Below, piece by piece: positions 29,238 to 38,280 of a stretch of 64,000 bases of DNA. The DNA is from Gammaproteobacteria bacterium 53_120_T64 (GTDB lineage: Bacteria; Pseudomonadota; Gammaproteobacteria; Pseudomonadales; Porticoccaceae), in contig MAAT01000008.1 in the NCBI GenBank assembly GCA_002162815.1, positions 62,001 to 126,000 on the forward strand, written 5' to 3'. The position numbers and the translations under genes are program-made. How positions within the stretch are numbered: position 1 is the first letter of the stretch; every line of letters begins with the position of its first letter. A model generated the notes under the pieces. The model was not told the origin of the DNA, did no database searches, and saw only the letters and a program-made list of their open reading frames with translations.

Positions 29238-29681
29238 TTACTTAACAACTCTAAGTTGCGGCCCAGATGGCTTCGACCCAGTAGGGGCTGGGCCACGGGG
29301 CGGCTTATCGGAGGGGTCATCTTCGACACTTTTCAAGCCAGCTGGCGCCGGCTCAACCTGCGCCTGTGTCGACGCTTCAAAAGCCATTCCCTCGCCATTC
29401 TCGCGCGCGTAAATACCAATAATGGCGTGAATCGGCACAAAAATATCGGTGGGCACGCCACCAAAACGCGTGTTAAAGCTAAGCGCCTCATTATCGAGAT
29501 GAAATGCAGTCACCGCACGCGGTGCAAGATTCAGTACGACCTGGCCATCGGTAACGTATACCTGAGGCACTTCTACGCCCACGGCCATGGCGTTGACCAC
29601 CACGTGGGGCGTGCAATCGTTGTCTACTATCCAGTCAAAAAAAGCCCTCACTAAATAGGGCTTGTTGGGAGTCATCGCCAT
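29238..29681 (-). CDS. sspB: ClpXP protease specificity-enhancing factor
   Basis: 147 residues. SspB binds the ssrA tag on stalled nascent chains and brings them to ClpX. Seen: TPNKPYLVRAFFDWIVDN, TPHVVV, LNLAPRAVTAF and FGGVPTDIFVPIHAIIGIYARENG, all conserved. The C-terminus is a Pro/Lys-rich flexible linker ending in LRVVK, the ClpX-binding tail. It follows sspA by 43 bp in the same direction. Confidence 0.95.
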   Translation of the reverse strand: MAMTPNKPYLVRAFFDWIVDNDCTPHVVVNAMAVGVEVPQVYVTDGQVVLNLAPRAVTAFHLDNEALSFNTRFGGVPTDIFVPIHAIIGIYARENGEGMAFEASTQAQVEPAPAGLKSVEDDPSDKPPRGPAPTGSKPSGPQLRVVK

Positions 29682-29724
29682 TACTACTACCTAAAAGAGC
29701 CATCGAAAAATACGCCAGACCGTA

Positions 29725-30357
29725 TCAGCCGTTCATATCCCGCTCGGGCTCGGTCAAACTGCTGAGAAATGCCGGGCGCTCAAACAAACGGCGCATATAT
29801 TCATGCAAGGGCTTAGCCTGTCTGGTATTGGGCATTTCGATACCAAGGCTTTCTAAACGCCACAATAGCGGCCCTAAACAGCAATCGACCAAGGTGAAAT
29901 CTTCATACATAAAGTAGGGCTTGTCGACAAAGATCGGTGCAATACCCAGCAAACTATCACGCAACTCTTTGCGCGCCGCATCTACCACTTTACTTTCTTT
30001 AGAGGCGAGAATGATATCCACCTTTTCACACCAGTCTTTCTCGATGCGGTGCATGTATTGACGACTCAAAGCCCGCGCTACAGGATAGACCGGCAGCAGT
30101 GGTGGGTGAGGGAAGCGCTCGTCGAGGTATTCCATCAACACCTTGGACTCATACAAACACAGATCCCTGTCGACTAGAGTGGGAACTGTTCCATAGGGGT
30201 TGAGCTCAGCCAATTCCCCGGGGATAGCGCTGGGGTCGACTTCTTCTATGTCGACAGTCACGCCTTTTTCTGCGAGAACAATTCGGATTCTGTGGCAATA
30301 GTGACTTGCCGGATCAGAAAAAAATGTCATCGATGTTCGCTTCGAAACTACGCCCAT
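29725..30357 (-). CDS. sspA: Stringent starvation protein A
   Basis: 210 residues from the ATG at 30357, preceded by GAGGTGG. It is a glutathione-S-transferase-fold protein that binds RNA polymerase holoenzyme and helps acid and starvation responses, but lacks transferase activity. Seen: [41 protein letters not shown] and, in the C-terminal all-helical domain, [20 protein letters not shown]. It lies 49 bp downstream of the cytochrome bc1 genes, as in Pseudomonas. Confidence 0.95.
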   Translation of the reverse strand: MGVVSKRTSMTFFSDPASHYCHRIRIVLAEKGVTVDIEEVDPSAIPGELAELNPYGTVPTLVDRDLCLYESKVLMEYLDERFPHPPLLPVYPVARALSRQYMHRIEKDWCEKVDIILASKESKVVDAARKELRDSLLGIAPIFVDKPYFMYEDFTLVDCCLGPLLWRLESLGIEMPNTRQAKPLHEYMRRLFERPAFLSSLTEPERDMNG

Positions 30358-30406
30358 TAAAACCACCTCATACGATAGGATAAAAGTTGATTACACTGCA
30401 GAGTGA

Positions 30407-32440
30407 TCAGTGAATATCTTTCCAGTACTCTCGGTTCAACAACCAAACCCAGATCAACAAAAAGGCTAGAAACAAAAGTACATTAACACCTAGGCGACGA
30501 CTCTCTGTAACTACCGGATTGGCCATGTAAGCCATAAAATTCACCAAGTCATAGACCGCGCCGTCAAATTCTTGCGGTGACAGACTACCCTCACTGAGCA
30601 ATTCAAATGAACCACAGGGGTCGTCATTCAAAGGCTCGCTGGTCAAGGGGTCAACCTTAATGCCGCCATTGTGGGCCAGCGATGGACCCGGGGCGCAACC
30701 CTGTAGGCCCTGTAACTCCATCAAGGCATGGGGCATACCGACGTCTTTAAAGACCTTGTTATTGATGCCAACAGGTCGACGGCTATCGGCATAAAAATTG
30801 CGCAAATAGGTATAAACCCACTCTGCTGAGCGCGCCCGAGTCACCATGGTTAGGTCGGGAGGTACCGCACCGAACCAGGCCTTCGCAGAAGGCTCGGACA
30901 TGGCAATACCCATCAAACCACCAATTTTCTGGCCTGAAAAGATAAGGTTTTCCATCATCATACCGTGGGGAATGCCCAAATCATCGGCGGCGCGCTCCCA
31001 GCGCTGGTACTTCGCAGAGTGACAACCCATGCAGTAGTTAACAAACAACTGCGCACCATTTTGCAGAGACACCCTATCCTCTGGCGTCGCCTCAAAGTGG
31101 TCACACTGGATGGTGCCACAATCAAAATTGGATGAAGAGCCCACCGCTTTCAGCGGCAGAATGATCAAGCCAATGATAATCGACAACACGCCCAATGCTC
31201 GCCAGAAGCCCATGCCACCATCCATTGTTACTCGCAACGGCTCGGGCTTGGTTTTCTCCAGTTTGGTCCAAATTGGCATCGCCAAAAAGTAGAGGAAGTA
31301 GATAATCGTACAAACCTGCGCCAGTGCGGTGCGCGCGGGTGTCGGTGCCTTCATACCCAATATACCGAGGATTACGAACACCACGGCAAACAGCACGATG
31401 GCGACACGACTGGCATTGCCTTTGTAGCGAATCGACTTCACCGGGCTGCGGTCGAGCCAGGGCAATATGAACAGGATTGCCACGGCTGCCGCCATTACCA
31501 AGAACCCCATAAACTTATCGGGTACCGCACGCAACATGGAATAGTAAGGCGTGAAATACCAGACCGGGGCAATGTGCTCAGGCGTTTTCAAGGGGTTGGC
31601 AATTTCAAAGTTGGCGTGCTCAATAAAATAGCCGCCCATTTCTGGCATAAAGAACAGAATGAAGCAGAAGATAAAGATGAACACCACTATCGGCACCAAG
31701 TCATGCACGGTGTAGTAGGGGTGGAAGGGGATACCGTCGAGGGGTATACCGTTCTCGTCTTTGTTCTTTTTGATTTCAATGCCGTCGGGGTTATTCGAGC
31801 CCACTTCATGTAACGCCAGCAGGTGTAAGACCACCAGGCCGAGAAGCACGATCGGCACGGCAACCACATGCAGGGCAAAGAAGCGGTTGAGCGTAATACC
31901 GGAAATCAGGTAGTCACCACGAACCCACTCGACAATGGCTTCGCCAACATAGGGAATTGCGCCAAACAGGGAAATAATGACCTGTGCTCCCCAGTAGGAC
32001 ATCTGTCCCCAGGGCAGTACGTAGCCCAAAAAGGCTTCGGCCATCAGCGCCAGATAAATCGCCATACCAAACAACCACACCAACTCGCGGGGCGCCTTAT
32101 AAGAGCCATAGAGCAAGCCACGAAACATGTGCAGGTAGATAACGATGAAGAAGGCCGAGGCACCGGTGGAGTGCATATAACGCAGAATCCAGCCGTAGTC
32201 GACATCCCGCATAATGTACTCGACGGAGGCGAAAGCCCCATCGGACGAAGGTTCAAAGCTCATCGTCAACCAAATACCCGTGAGCAACTGGTTAACCAAC
32301 ACTAGCAGCGACAGAACCCCAAAAAAGTACCAGAAGTTGAAGTTTTTCGGCGCGTAGTACTTACCCATATGGGTGTCCCAAGCACGCTGAACGGGAAGGC
32401 GCTCATCAAACCACTTCCACAAAAACAGAATTAATTTCAT
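30407..32440 (-). CDS. Fused cytochrome b/cytochrome c1 of the bc1 complex
   Basis: 677 residues in one unbroken frame. Residues about 1-405 are cytochrome b: eight or so membrane helices, paired haem histidines in HSTGASAFFIVIYLH and HVVAVPIVLLGLVVLH, and a PVWY version of the Qo motif. After a hydrophobic segment (about 412-432) with a signal-peptide-like end LKAVGSS, residues about 435-677 are cytochrome c1: haem motif CMGCH (near 470), GVPPDLT-type AVPPDLTMVTR, axial-ligand region DVGMPHALMELQG, and a C-terminal anchor helix. It transfers electrons from quinol to cytochrome c in the inner membrane. Two separate genes are usual in Gammaproteobacteria; a fused precursor cleaved after export is known for FbcH of Bradyrhizobium. 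It overlaps the Rieske gene by 4 bp. Confidence 0.93.
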   Translation of the reverse strand: MKLILFLWKWFDERLPVQRAWDTHMGKYYAPKNFNFWYFFGVLSLLVLVNQLLTGIWLTMSFEPSSDGAFASVEYIMRDVDYGWILRYMHSTGASAFFIVIYLHMFRGLLYGSYKAPRELVWLFGMAIYLALMAEAFLGYVLPWGQMSYWGAQVIISLFGAIPYVGEAIVEWVRGDYLISGITLNRFFALHVVAVPIVLLGLVVLHLLALHEVGSNNPDGIEIKKNKDENGIPLDGIPFHPYYTVHDLVPIVVFIFIFCFILFFMPEMGGYFIEHANFEIANPLKTPEHIAPVWYFTPYYSMLRAVPDKFMGFLVMAAAVAILFILPWLDRSPVKSIRYKGNASRVAIVLFAVVFVILGILGMKAPTPARTALAQVCTIIYFLYFLAMPIWTKLEKTKPEPLRVTMDGGMGFWRALGVLSIIIGLIILPLKAVGSSSNFDCGTIQCDHFEATPEDRVSLQNGAQLFVNYCMGCHSAKYQRWERAADDLGIPHGMMMENLIFSGQKIGGLMGIAMSEPSAKAWFGAVPPDLTMVTRARSAEWVYTYLRNFYADSRRPVGINNKVFKDVGMPHALMELQGLQGCAPGPSLAHNGGIKVDPLTSEPLNDDPCGSFELLSEGSLSPQEFDGAVYDLVNFMAYMANPVVTESRRLGVNVLLFLAFLLIWVWLLNREYWKDIH

Positions 32441-33036
32441 GCTCCGCTCTCCTCGTCGATACCGATCACTACGACATGCTCACTTTCATAGTTATGGGGC
32501 GGTACTTTAAGGTTCAGGGGTGCAGGCACGCCCTGATAAACGCGTCCCGCAAGATCAAACTTGGAACCATGGCAGGGGCAGAAAAAACCACCCAACCATT
32601 CATCACCACCAAGATCGGTGGCACCGACATCGGGGCGGTACATTGGCGCACAGCCTAGGTGAGTACATAAACCCACCATAATCAGGTACTCGGGTTTCGA
32701 GGCCCGATTGACTGGGTCGACATAAGAGGGTTGGTCCGACTTTTCAGACTCGGGGTCGCGCAGCTTATCGGTCAGCTTGGCCAGGGAATCGAGAGCCTCC
32801 TGGGTGCGTCGAATAATATAGACCGGCTGGCCACGCCATTCTTCAACGACCATTTGGCCCGGCTCAATTCGACTAATGTTGATGCGTACCGGCGCACCAG
32901 CCGCTTTCGCTTTCGCGCTCGGAAACCAGGAACCGACAAATGGCACCACTGCTCCAGCCGCACCCACTGCACCGACCGCGCAGGTAGTTGCAGTCAAAAA
33001 GCGGCGACGCCCCTGATTGACACCCTCATTGCTCAT
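32437..33036 (-). CDS. petA: Ubiquinol-cytochrome c reductase Rieske iron-sulfur subunit
   Basis: 199 residues. The N-terminus has a Tat-type signal/anchor with RRRFL followed by an Ala/Gly/Val-rich helix (about 15-35). The 2Fe-2S cluster ligands are in CTHLGC and CPCHGS, two Cys and two His as required. It passes electrons from quinol to cytochrome c1. Its 3' end overlaps the cytochrome b/c1 gene by 4 bp, so the subunits are translationally coupled. It starts about 165 bp after the rpsI terminator. Confidence 0.97.
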   Translation of the reverse strand: MSNEGVNQGRRRFLTATTCAVGAVGAAGAVVPFVGSWFPSAKAKAAGAPVRINISRIEPGQMVVEEWRGQPVYIIRRTQEALDSLAKLTDKLRDPESEKSDQPSYVDPVNRASKPEYLIMVGLCTHLGCAPMYRPDVGATDLGGDEWLGGFFCPCHGSKFDLAGRVYQGVPAPLNLKVPPHNYESEHVVVIGIDEESGA

Positions 33037-33201
33037 ATGAGCTCCCCTTAAAAGGCAGAATAATAAAGAATCACTGCATTAATTGCAGCTGATGAAACCC
33101 GCACCCGCGCACAGGTAAAAATGGCGAGTAATAGTAATAAAAACCATAGGGCTTTACAAGCCAAGACACTCGACCAAGCAGGTAAGCCTATGTTTTATAA
33201 C

Positions 33202-33233
33202 AAAAAAAGCCCAACATAAAGTCGGGCTTTTTT
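33202..33233 (-). terminator. Terminator downstream of rpsI
   Basis: AAAAAAGCCC and GGGCTTTTTT flank an 11-nt loop. Placed 17 bp after the rpsI stop, it separates the rplM-rpsI unit from the petA unit. Confidence 0.85.
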
Positions 33234-33249
33234 AAAAAACGTTGGTCTA

Positions 33250-33639
33250 TTAACGTTTCGAGAACTGTGGACGCTTACGTGCTTTATGCAGTCCCACTTT
33301 CTTACGCTCAACCGCTCTGGCATCTCGCGTCAAAAACCCAGCTTGGCGCAAAGGTGCGCGCAAGGTTTCGTCGTAAGCCAATAGCGCGCGTGAAAGACCG
33401 TGGCGAATCGCACCGGCTTGGCCAAAACTACCACCACCACTAACGGTGATTTTAAGATCAAACTTATCGACAGCCTCAACCAGCTCCAGCGGCTGGCGCA
33501 CAATCATACGCGCCACTTCGCGACCAAAATATTGCTCTAGAGTTCGGTTATTCACCGTTACATTGCCACTACCGCTAGTAATGAATACTCGAGCCGCCGA
33601 CGTTTTGCGTCGACCTGTACCGTAATAAGTTTCAGCCAT
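33250..33639 (-). CDS. rpsI: 30S ribosomal protein S9
   Basis: 129 residues from the ATG at 33639; an in-frame ATG two codons upstream is also possible. Seen: [15 protein letters not shown] at the N-terminus, [19 protein letters not shown] in the middle, and the basic tail [14 protein letters not shown] whose last residues touch the P-site tRNA. It follows rplM within 20 bp, the standard L13-S9 operon. Confidence 0.97.
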   Translation of the reverse strand: MAETYYGTGRRKTSAARVFITSGSGNVTVNNRTLEQYFGREVARMIVRQPLELVEAVDKFDLKITVSGGGSFGQAGAIRHGLSRALLAYDETLRAPLRQAGFLTRDARAVERKKVGLHKARKRPQFSKR

Positions 33640-33653
33640 TGTCATACGTCCCG

Positions 33654-34082
33654 TTAAATATTCAGTGCTTGCGGTTGTTGTGCAGCGTGAGGATGAGCAT
33701 CCCCTGCATACACTTTCAACTTGCTATACATAGCCCGACCCAGCGGACCCTTGGGCAACATGCCCTTTACCGCTTTCTCAAGTGCTCGCGTCGGCGCTTT
33801 GTCAACTAGCTTCTCGAAGCTAATTGACTTAATGCCACCCGGGAAACCGGTGTGATGGTAATACATCTTATCGGTCGCTTTTTTACCCGTAACACGCACT
33901 TTTTCGGCATTGACGACGACGATATAATCGCCAGTATCAACATGAGGGGTATATTCAGGCTTGTGCTTGCCACGCAGGCGCGTCGCAATGTCACTCGCTA
34001 GTCGACCCAGCGTTTTATCGGCGGCGTCGACTACAAACCAATCGTGCTGAACTGTTTCGGGCTTGGCGCTAAATGTTTTCAT
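33654..34082 (-). CDS. rplM: 50S ribosomal protein L13
   Basis: 142 residues, the usual length. An early-assembly 23S rRNA-binding protein. Seen: [49 protein letters not shown] and [19 protein letters not shown]. In enterobacteria L13 represses its own operon through the mRNA leader; a 110-bp leader before the ATG here would allow this, but no structure was established. Confidence 0.97.
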   Translation of the reverse strand: MKTFSAKPETVQHDWFVVDAADKTLGRLASDIATRLRGKHKPEYTPHVDTGDYIVVVNAEKVRVTGKKATDKMYYHHTGFPGGIKSISFEKLVDKAPTRALEKAVKGMLPKGPLGRAMYSKLKVYAGDAHPHAAQQPQALNI

Positions 34083-34189
34083 TGAATCGTTACCTGAAAT
34101 CAGGTGGCTCCCAGAAAAGAGCGCGAATTCTACCGATGGGAGAGAGTAACTTCAAGTAGATATTGCGCGTTTAAGAGATAAACTGCTGT

Positions 34190-35293
34190 TTATGGTCGAT
34201 GGGGCTGTGCCAAGTAGTCATGGGACTGCATTTCCAGCATGCGACTTAGCGTGCGCTGAAACTCGAAGTCTAAATTTCCACCGCTATAGATATGCTCAAG
34301 AGGCACTGCGGCCGACATCGCTAACTTTACGTTGCGGTCGTAAAACTCATCGATCAAACTGATAAAACGACGCGCTTGATCTTCCCTGTCACGACCCAGC
34401 TGTGGCATATCGCTAATCAACACGGCATGAAATTCTCGCGCTAATTCAATATAGTCGTTCTGACTACGCGGCCCATCACAGAGCGCCATAAAGTCAAACC
34501 AAACCACATCCTCACCCACAAAGCGGCACGTGATATCTCGCCCCTCGACCTCCAGCGCGACATCTTCTCGCACCTCATCCCGCGCCGGCACCAGACTATC
34601 GAAGGTGCTGTGTAGCGAGACCTCCGCCTGTTCATCCAGTGGCGAGTGGTAGAGCTCGGCCTGCTCCAGGGCGCGCAGACGATAATCCGTGCCGCTATCG
34701 ACATTCACCACTTCGCAATGCTGCTTAACCAAGGCTATGGCCGGTAAAAAGCGCTGACGCTGTAGCCCGTTAGTATAGAGCTTGTCGGGCACAATATTAG
34801 AGGTCGCTATTAGGGTAACCCCCTGGGCAAAGAGCAACTCCATTAGGCCACCCAAGATCATTGCATCGGTGATATCGGAAACAAAAAACTCATCAAAGCA
34901 AATCACCCGTGCATCTTTGGCGATGCCCGCCGCCACCTTTTCCAAGGGGTTTTTGACACCGCTGTGCTGGGTCAGGTCTCGGTGCACGCGGCGCATAAAG
35001 CGATGGAAGTGCACGCGCATTTTTTGATCAAAAGGCAGGCTTTCGTAAAAATTATCCATTAGGTAGGTTTTACCCCGCCCCACGCCACCCCAGAAATACA
35101 AGCCTTTAACCGGCACGGGGTGACGCTGGCGCCCCCGCAGGCGATCCAGCAAGCCGGTCTTCACCTCCCCCACTGCTATTAACTGCTCGTAAACACCTTG
35201 CAATTTTTCCACAGCGAGACGCTGAGCCGGGTCGGCAATAAAGCCTTCCTGCTGTAAATCTCGCTGATAGCGCTGTAGAGGGGAAGAGGACAT
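34190..35293 (-). CDS. zapE: Cell-division ATPase ZapE (AFG1 family)
   Basis: 367 residues from the ATG at 35293. It is an AAA-type ATPase associated with the FtsZ ring during constriction. Seen: Walker A WGGVGRGKTYLMD (near 69), the Walker B-like VICFDEFFVSDITDAMIL and the sensor-1-like ATSNIVPDKLY, then LFEQ-type C-terminal residues ISLIDEFYDRNVKLAMSA. It precedes rplM on the same strand, the usual gammaproteobacterial position. Confidence 0.95.
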   Translation of the reverse strand: MSSSPLQRYQRDLQQEGFIADPAQRLAVEKLQGVYEQLIAVGEVKTGLLDRLRGRQRHPVPVKGLYFWGGVGRGKTYLMDNFYESLPFDQKMRVHFHRFMRRVHRDLTQHSGVKNPLEKVAAGIAKDARVICFDEFFVSDITDAMILGGLMELLFAQGVTLIATSNIVPDKLYTNGLQRQRFLPAIALVKQHCEVVNVDSGTDYRLRALEQAELYHSPLDEQAEVSLHSTFDSLVPARDEVREDVALEVEGRDITCRFVGEDVVWFDFMALCDGPRSQNDYIELAREFHAVLISDMPQLGRDREDQARRFISLIDEFYDRNVKLAMSAAVPLEHIYSGGNLDFEFQRTLSRMLEMQSHDYLAQPHRP

Positions 35294-35420
35294 CAATTTG
35301 TGGACTATCGATAGTTAAAGGGGATTAGCCATAAAATGGGCGGCACACAGGGATCGTGTCAACCCAGCCAGCAGCATAAAAAGGACGTCACCTTACCCGC
35401 GCCGCGCCAACGGCGCAAGC

Positions 35421-36077
35421 CTACTCATTAACCGCTAGCGACCGGCTTAACTCAAGGCCAAGCTTTTCGCGCAGGGCCTTTAACTGACCATGAAAAAAGT
35501 GGCTCGCGTCGGGTATGAAAATCGGCACCACGGGTGAGGCTAACAACCCCAACCAGGCCTCCACCTCTTGCGCTGACACCAACTCATCTTGCCCACCGAA
35601 AACCACGCTGACTGGACAAGTAAAAGCCCCCTCTGGCGCGTAGCTGTAACGCATCACCGGCGGCGCAATCAGTACCATCTGTTCAACCGACATGCGCTCA
35701 CTGGCAGCGGCGGCAATCGCCGAACCAAAAGAAAATCCCGCTAGTAACAGCCGGCTCTGTGGATATCGCGACAACAGCCACTCACTGACAAGGCACAGGT
35801 CATCAATTTCGCCTCGTGCCTCATCGTGCTGGCCCGCACTGGCGCCGACACCGCGAAAATTAAACCGCAGGCAGGGAATACCCAAATCGCGATAGATCCT
35901 CACCAGCGTTGACACCACCTTGTTATCCATGGTGCCACCGTACAGTGGGTGAGGATGACAAATCACCGCCACGTAGGCCGCCCCACTGTACGCAGCCCCT
36001 GCCTGGCCCTCCTCTAGAACAGCCTCAATTTGACCCGCCGCCCCGGTAATGATGCATGCTTCTTTTTGCTTCGCCAT
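35421..36077 (-). CDS. Alpha/beta hydrolase (DUF-type, short dienelactone-like)
   Basis: 218 residues from the ATG at 36077, preceded by GGGAGG. The fold is evident from the early HPHPLYGGTMDNKVV stretch (oxyanion side), FNFRGVGASAG, the nucleophile elbow GFSFGS (Ser near 117), the acid region FGGQDELVS and the final catalytic histidine in PDASHFFHG. No signal peptide is seen, so it is cytoplasmic. Homologues of this kind occur widely in proteobacteria as predicted hydrolases with unknown substrates. It is upstream of zapE, in the same direction, by 128 bp. Confidence 0.85.
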   Translation of the reverse strand: MAKQKEACIITGAAGQIEAVLEEGQAGAAYSGAAYVAVICHPHPLYGGTMDNKVVSTLVRIYRDLGIPCLRFNFRGVGASAGQHDEARGEIDDLCLVSEWLLSRYPQSRLLLAGFSFGSAIAAAASERMSVEQMVLIAPPVMRYSYAPEGAFTCPVSVVFGGQDELVSAQEVEAWLGLLASPVVPIFIPDASHFFHGQLKALREKLGLELSRSLAVNE

Positions 36078-36293
36078 TGTCTTTCCCTCCCTTTAATCCA
36101 GCCCGCTATACCATCAACAGCAAGTAAGACCCCAATACCCTAGCGGATCAACAGCCAATATAACCAGCACACTTAACCGGCGCTATAACCTCGACCCCCG
36201 CTCAATAATAAATATTCATCGCCTAGCTATTCAACCACTCGCTGTTCGGGATAGAATTCACCACCTTTAAATTTCACAACAGGAAGTTCCCGC

Positions 36294-36788
36294 GTGCCCA
36301 CAGACCCTCTCACCATAGCATTGGCCAGCCTCGCCGTCGGCCTCGTCATCGGCACTATCGCTGGCCGCATCCTCTCAGGCGCGACGCGACAGCGGCGCAC
36401 ACTGACCGAAGAGCTGCGCCAAAAAGATGATGAACTGAAAACCTATCAGCACCAAGTCACCGAGCACTTTATTACCACTTCCGAGCTGGTTAACAACTTG
36501 ACGCACAGCTATAAAGAGGTGCATCAACACCTCGCCGCTAGCGCTATGACCCTGACCAACCCCGAAATCAGCAATAAATTGCTCGAAGCCGGCTCCGGCA
36601 ACCTCGGTATCTCCCACGTTATCGATGACAGCTCCGCCGCCAGTCCCCAGCCCCCCAAAGACTACACTCCCGATGTTAGCGGCGTACTGGATGAAAGCTA
36701 TGGTCTGGAAAAAAACACACCCGAATCCGCTGCCGATACAGCGACCGAAAATAACAACGGCGACGACCCAACCGCGAAGGTTGCATAA
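36294..36788 (+). CDS. YhcB-family inner membrane protein
   Basis: 164 residues from a GTG preceded by AGGAAG. One N-terminal membrane helix (about 6-26, LASLAVGLVIGTIAGRIL) is followed by a predicted coiled coil rich in E, Q and K, containing LTEELRQKDDELKTYQHQV and HFITTSELVNNLTHSYKEVH, which are the most conserved YhcB (DUF1043/ZapG) motifs. The C-terminal 50 residues are acidic and probably disordered. YhcB interacts with cell-division and envelope-growth proteins. A perfect bidirectional terminator follows. Confidence 0.85.
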   Translation: MPTDPLTIALASLAVGLVIGTIAGRILSGATRQRRTLTEELRQKDDELKTYQHQVTEHFITTSELVNNLTHSYKEVHQHLAASAMTLTNPEISNKLLEAGSGNLGISHVIDDSSAASPQPPKDYTPDVSGVLDESYGLEKNTPESAADTATENNNGDDPTAKVA

Positions 36789-36853
36789 TCCCTGCGAGTC
36801 TTTGCAAGAGTCCAATCTGTAAAACCCAGCACTTATCTTTATTTAGTGTCAGG

Positions 36854-36890
36854 CATAAAAAAGCCGAGCAAGTCGCTCGGCTTTTTTATG
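36854..36890. terminator. Bidirectional terminator between yhcB and sat
   Basis: A perfect 16-bp stem (36854-36869 with 36875-36890) with a 5-nt loop; A6 and T6 runs flank a GCCGAGC core. It serves both convergent genes. Confidence 0.93.
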
Positions 36891-36903
36891 CGCCAATGAT
36901 GAC

Positions 36904-38121
36904 CTAGGTGGCGGAGTGACCCGACAACTTAACCTCTACATTGTCTTCATCGCTCAAACCCGCGTAGTACTTACGTAAAACTTCCAGCACTTCGGGGCGG
37001 GAGAAGTTGTCCTCAACCTCGCCACCCTCGGAGAGGGCCTTGCGCAGCTTGGTACCCGACACCAGTACGCGATCGTCGGCACCGTGGGGGCAGGTGCGCA
37101 TCGATGCCATGGTATCGCAGCGATTGCACCAAAAGGTCCAGTCGATTTTTAGCGGTACGGTTTCCATCGCGTCTTTGGGGATGCCGTCAAAGATATGGTG
37201 GGCGTCGAAGGGCCCGTAGTAATCACCCACACCGGCGTGATCGCGACCGACGATCAAGTGCGTGCAACCGTAGTTTTGACGGAACAAGGCGTGCAAGAGC
37301 GCCTCGCGGGGGCCGGCGTAGCGCATATCCAGCGGATAGCCCGACTGCACCACCGTATTGTCGACAAAGTACTCATTGATCAAGGTGCCGATGGCCTCCT
37401 GGCGCACTTCGGCGGGAATATCTCCCGGCTTCAGCTTACCCAGCAGGGAGTGGACCATCACGCCATCACAGATTTCGATAGCGATTTTTGCCAGATATTC
37501 GTGGGAGCGATGCATCGGATTGCGAGTCTGAAAGGCGGCAATGGTCGACCAGCCTTTGGCCTCAAACAGCTCGCGGGTTTGGGTCGGCGTCATATAGACC
37601 CCTTCGTACTTAGTCGGGAAATCGCCCTGGGAGAACACCTCAACCTTGCCCGCCAAATTGACAGCGCCCTGGCTCATCACCATCGCCACGCCGGGGTGCT
37701 CGGGGTCGGTGGTGGTAAACACCTGTTGGCACTCGTGTGCTTTATCGATGCTGTACTTTTCAGAGATCGTCAGCAGGCCCATCAACTCGTCTGTCTCACC
37801 GTCGACCAGCGCCACTTCGGCACCCAGCGCCAGCTCATCGGCCTGCGCCTGATCGACTGACAAGGTGATGGGGATTGGCCAGAATAAACCGTTGGCCATA
37901 TGCATCTCATCGCAGACACCCTGCCAGTCCGCCTGGCCCATAAAACCCTCGAGTGGTGTAAAACCGCCAATACCGAGCATAATCAAATCGCCCACTTCGC
38001 GGGAGGCCAATATCACTTTGGGCAGGGTTTGCGCCCGCGCCTTGGCCACAGCCAGCGCTTCACCTTCCAACAACAACGGTAGTAGCACATCACTGCCATG
38101 GGGTTTAACAAGACCACTCAT
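36904..38121 (-). CDS. sat: ATP sulfurylase, Sat type
   Basis: 405 residues from the ATG at 38121, preceded by GGAGAG; a further upstream ATG is less likely. It makes adenosine 5'-phosphosulfate from sulfate and ATP. Seen: [20 protein letters not shown], the active-site [15 protein letters not shown] (Q-x-R-N-P and H-x-x-H), [11 protein letters not shown] and [11 protein letters not shown]. This is the single-subunit Sat family, not the CysD/CysN pair. It occupies the place near algW where Pseudomonas has cysDN. No APS reductase gene is nearby. Confidence 0.95.
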   Translation of the reverse strand: MSGLVKPHGSDVLLPLLLEGEALAVAKARAQTLPKVILASREVGDLIMLGIGGFTPLEGFMGQADWQGVCDEMHMANGLFWPIPITLSVDQAQADELALGAEVALVDGETDELMGLLTISEKYSIDKAHECQQVFTTTDPEHPGVAMVMSQGAVNLAGKVEVFSQGDFPTKYEGVYMTPTQTRELFEAKGWSTIAAFQTRNPMHRSHEYLAKIAIEICDGVMVHSLLGKLKPGDIPAEVRQEAIGTLINEYFVDNTVVQSGYPLDMRYAGPREALLHALFRQNYGCTHLIVGRDHAGVGDYYGPFDAHHIFDGIPKDAMETVPLKIDWTFWCNRCDTMASMRTCPHGADDRVLVSGTKLRKALSEGGEVEDNFSRPEVLEVLRKYYAGLSDEDNVEVKLSGHSAT

Positions 38122-38280
38122 ACTTTCACTCTCCATTAATACAACCAATAACGATAAATTCACTGCCCGCGCCGCTGCCTAGAAAACCTTTCGCCTACTT
38201 GTCACGCTGCTAGACTGGGGCGTTTCGGGGTGTGCCATAATAGCACCAACAATTGTCAAACTTTCGGCGGATCTTAGACC

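Noticed and set aside
37195-37860. 221-codon plus-strand frame opposite sat
   Set aside because: sat is a complete and well-conserved gene. The opposite frame is a shadow with His/Gln/Arg-rich composition.
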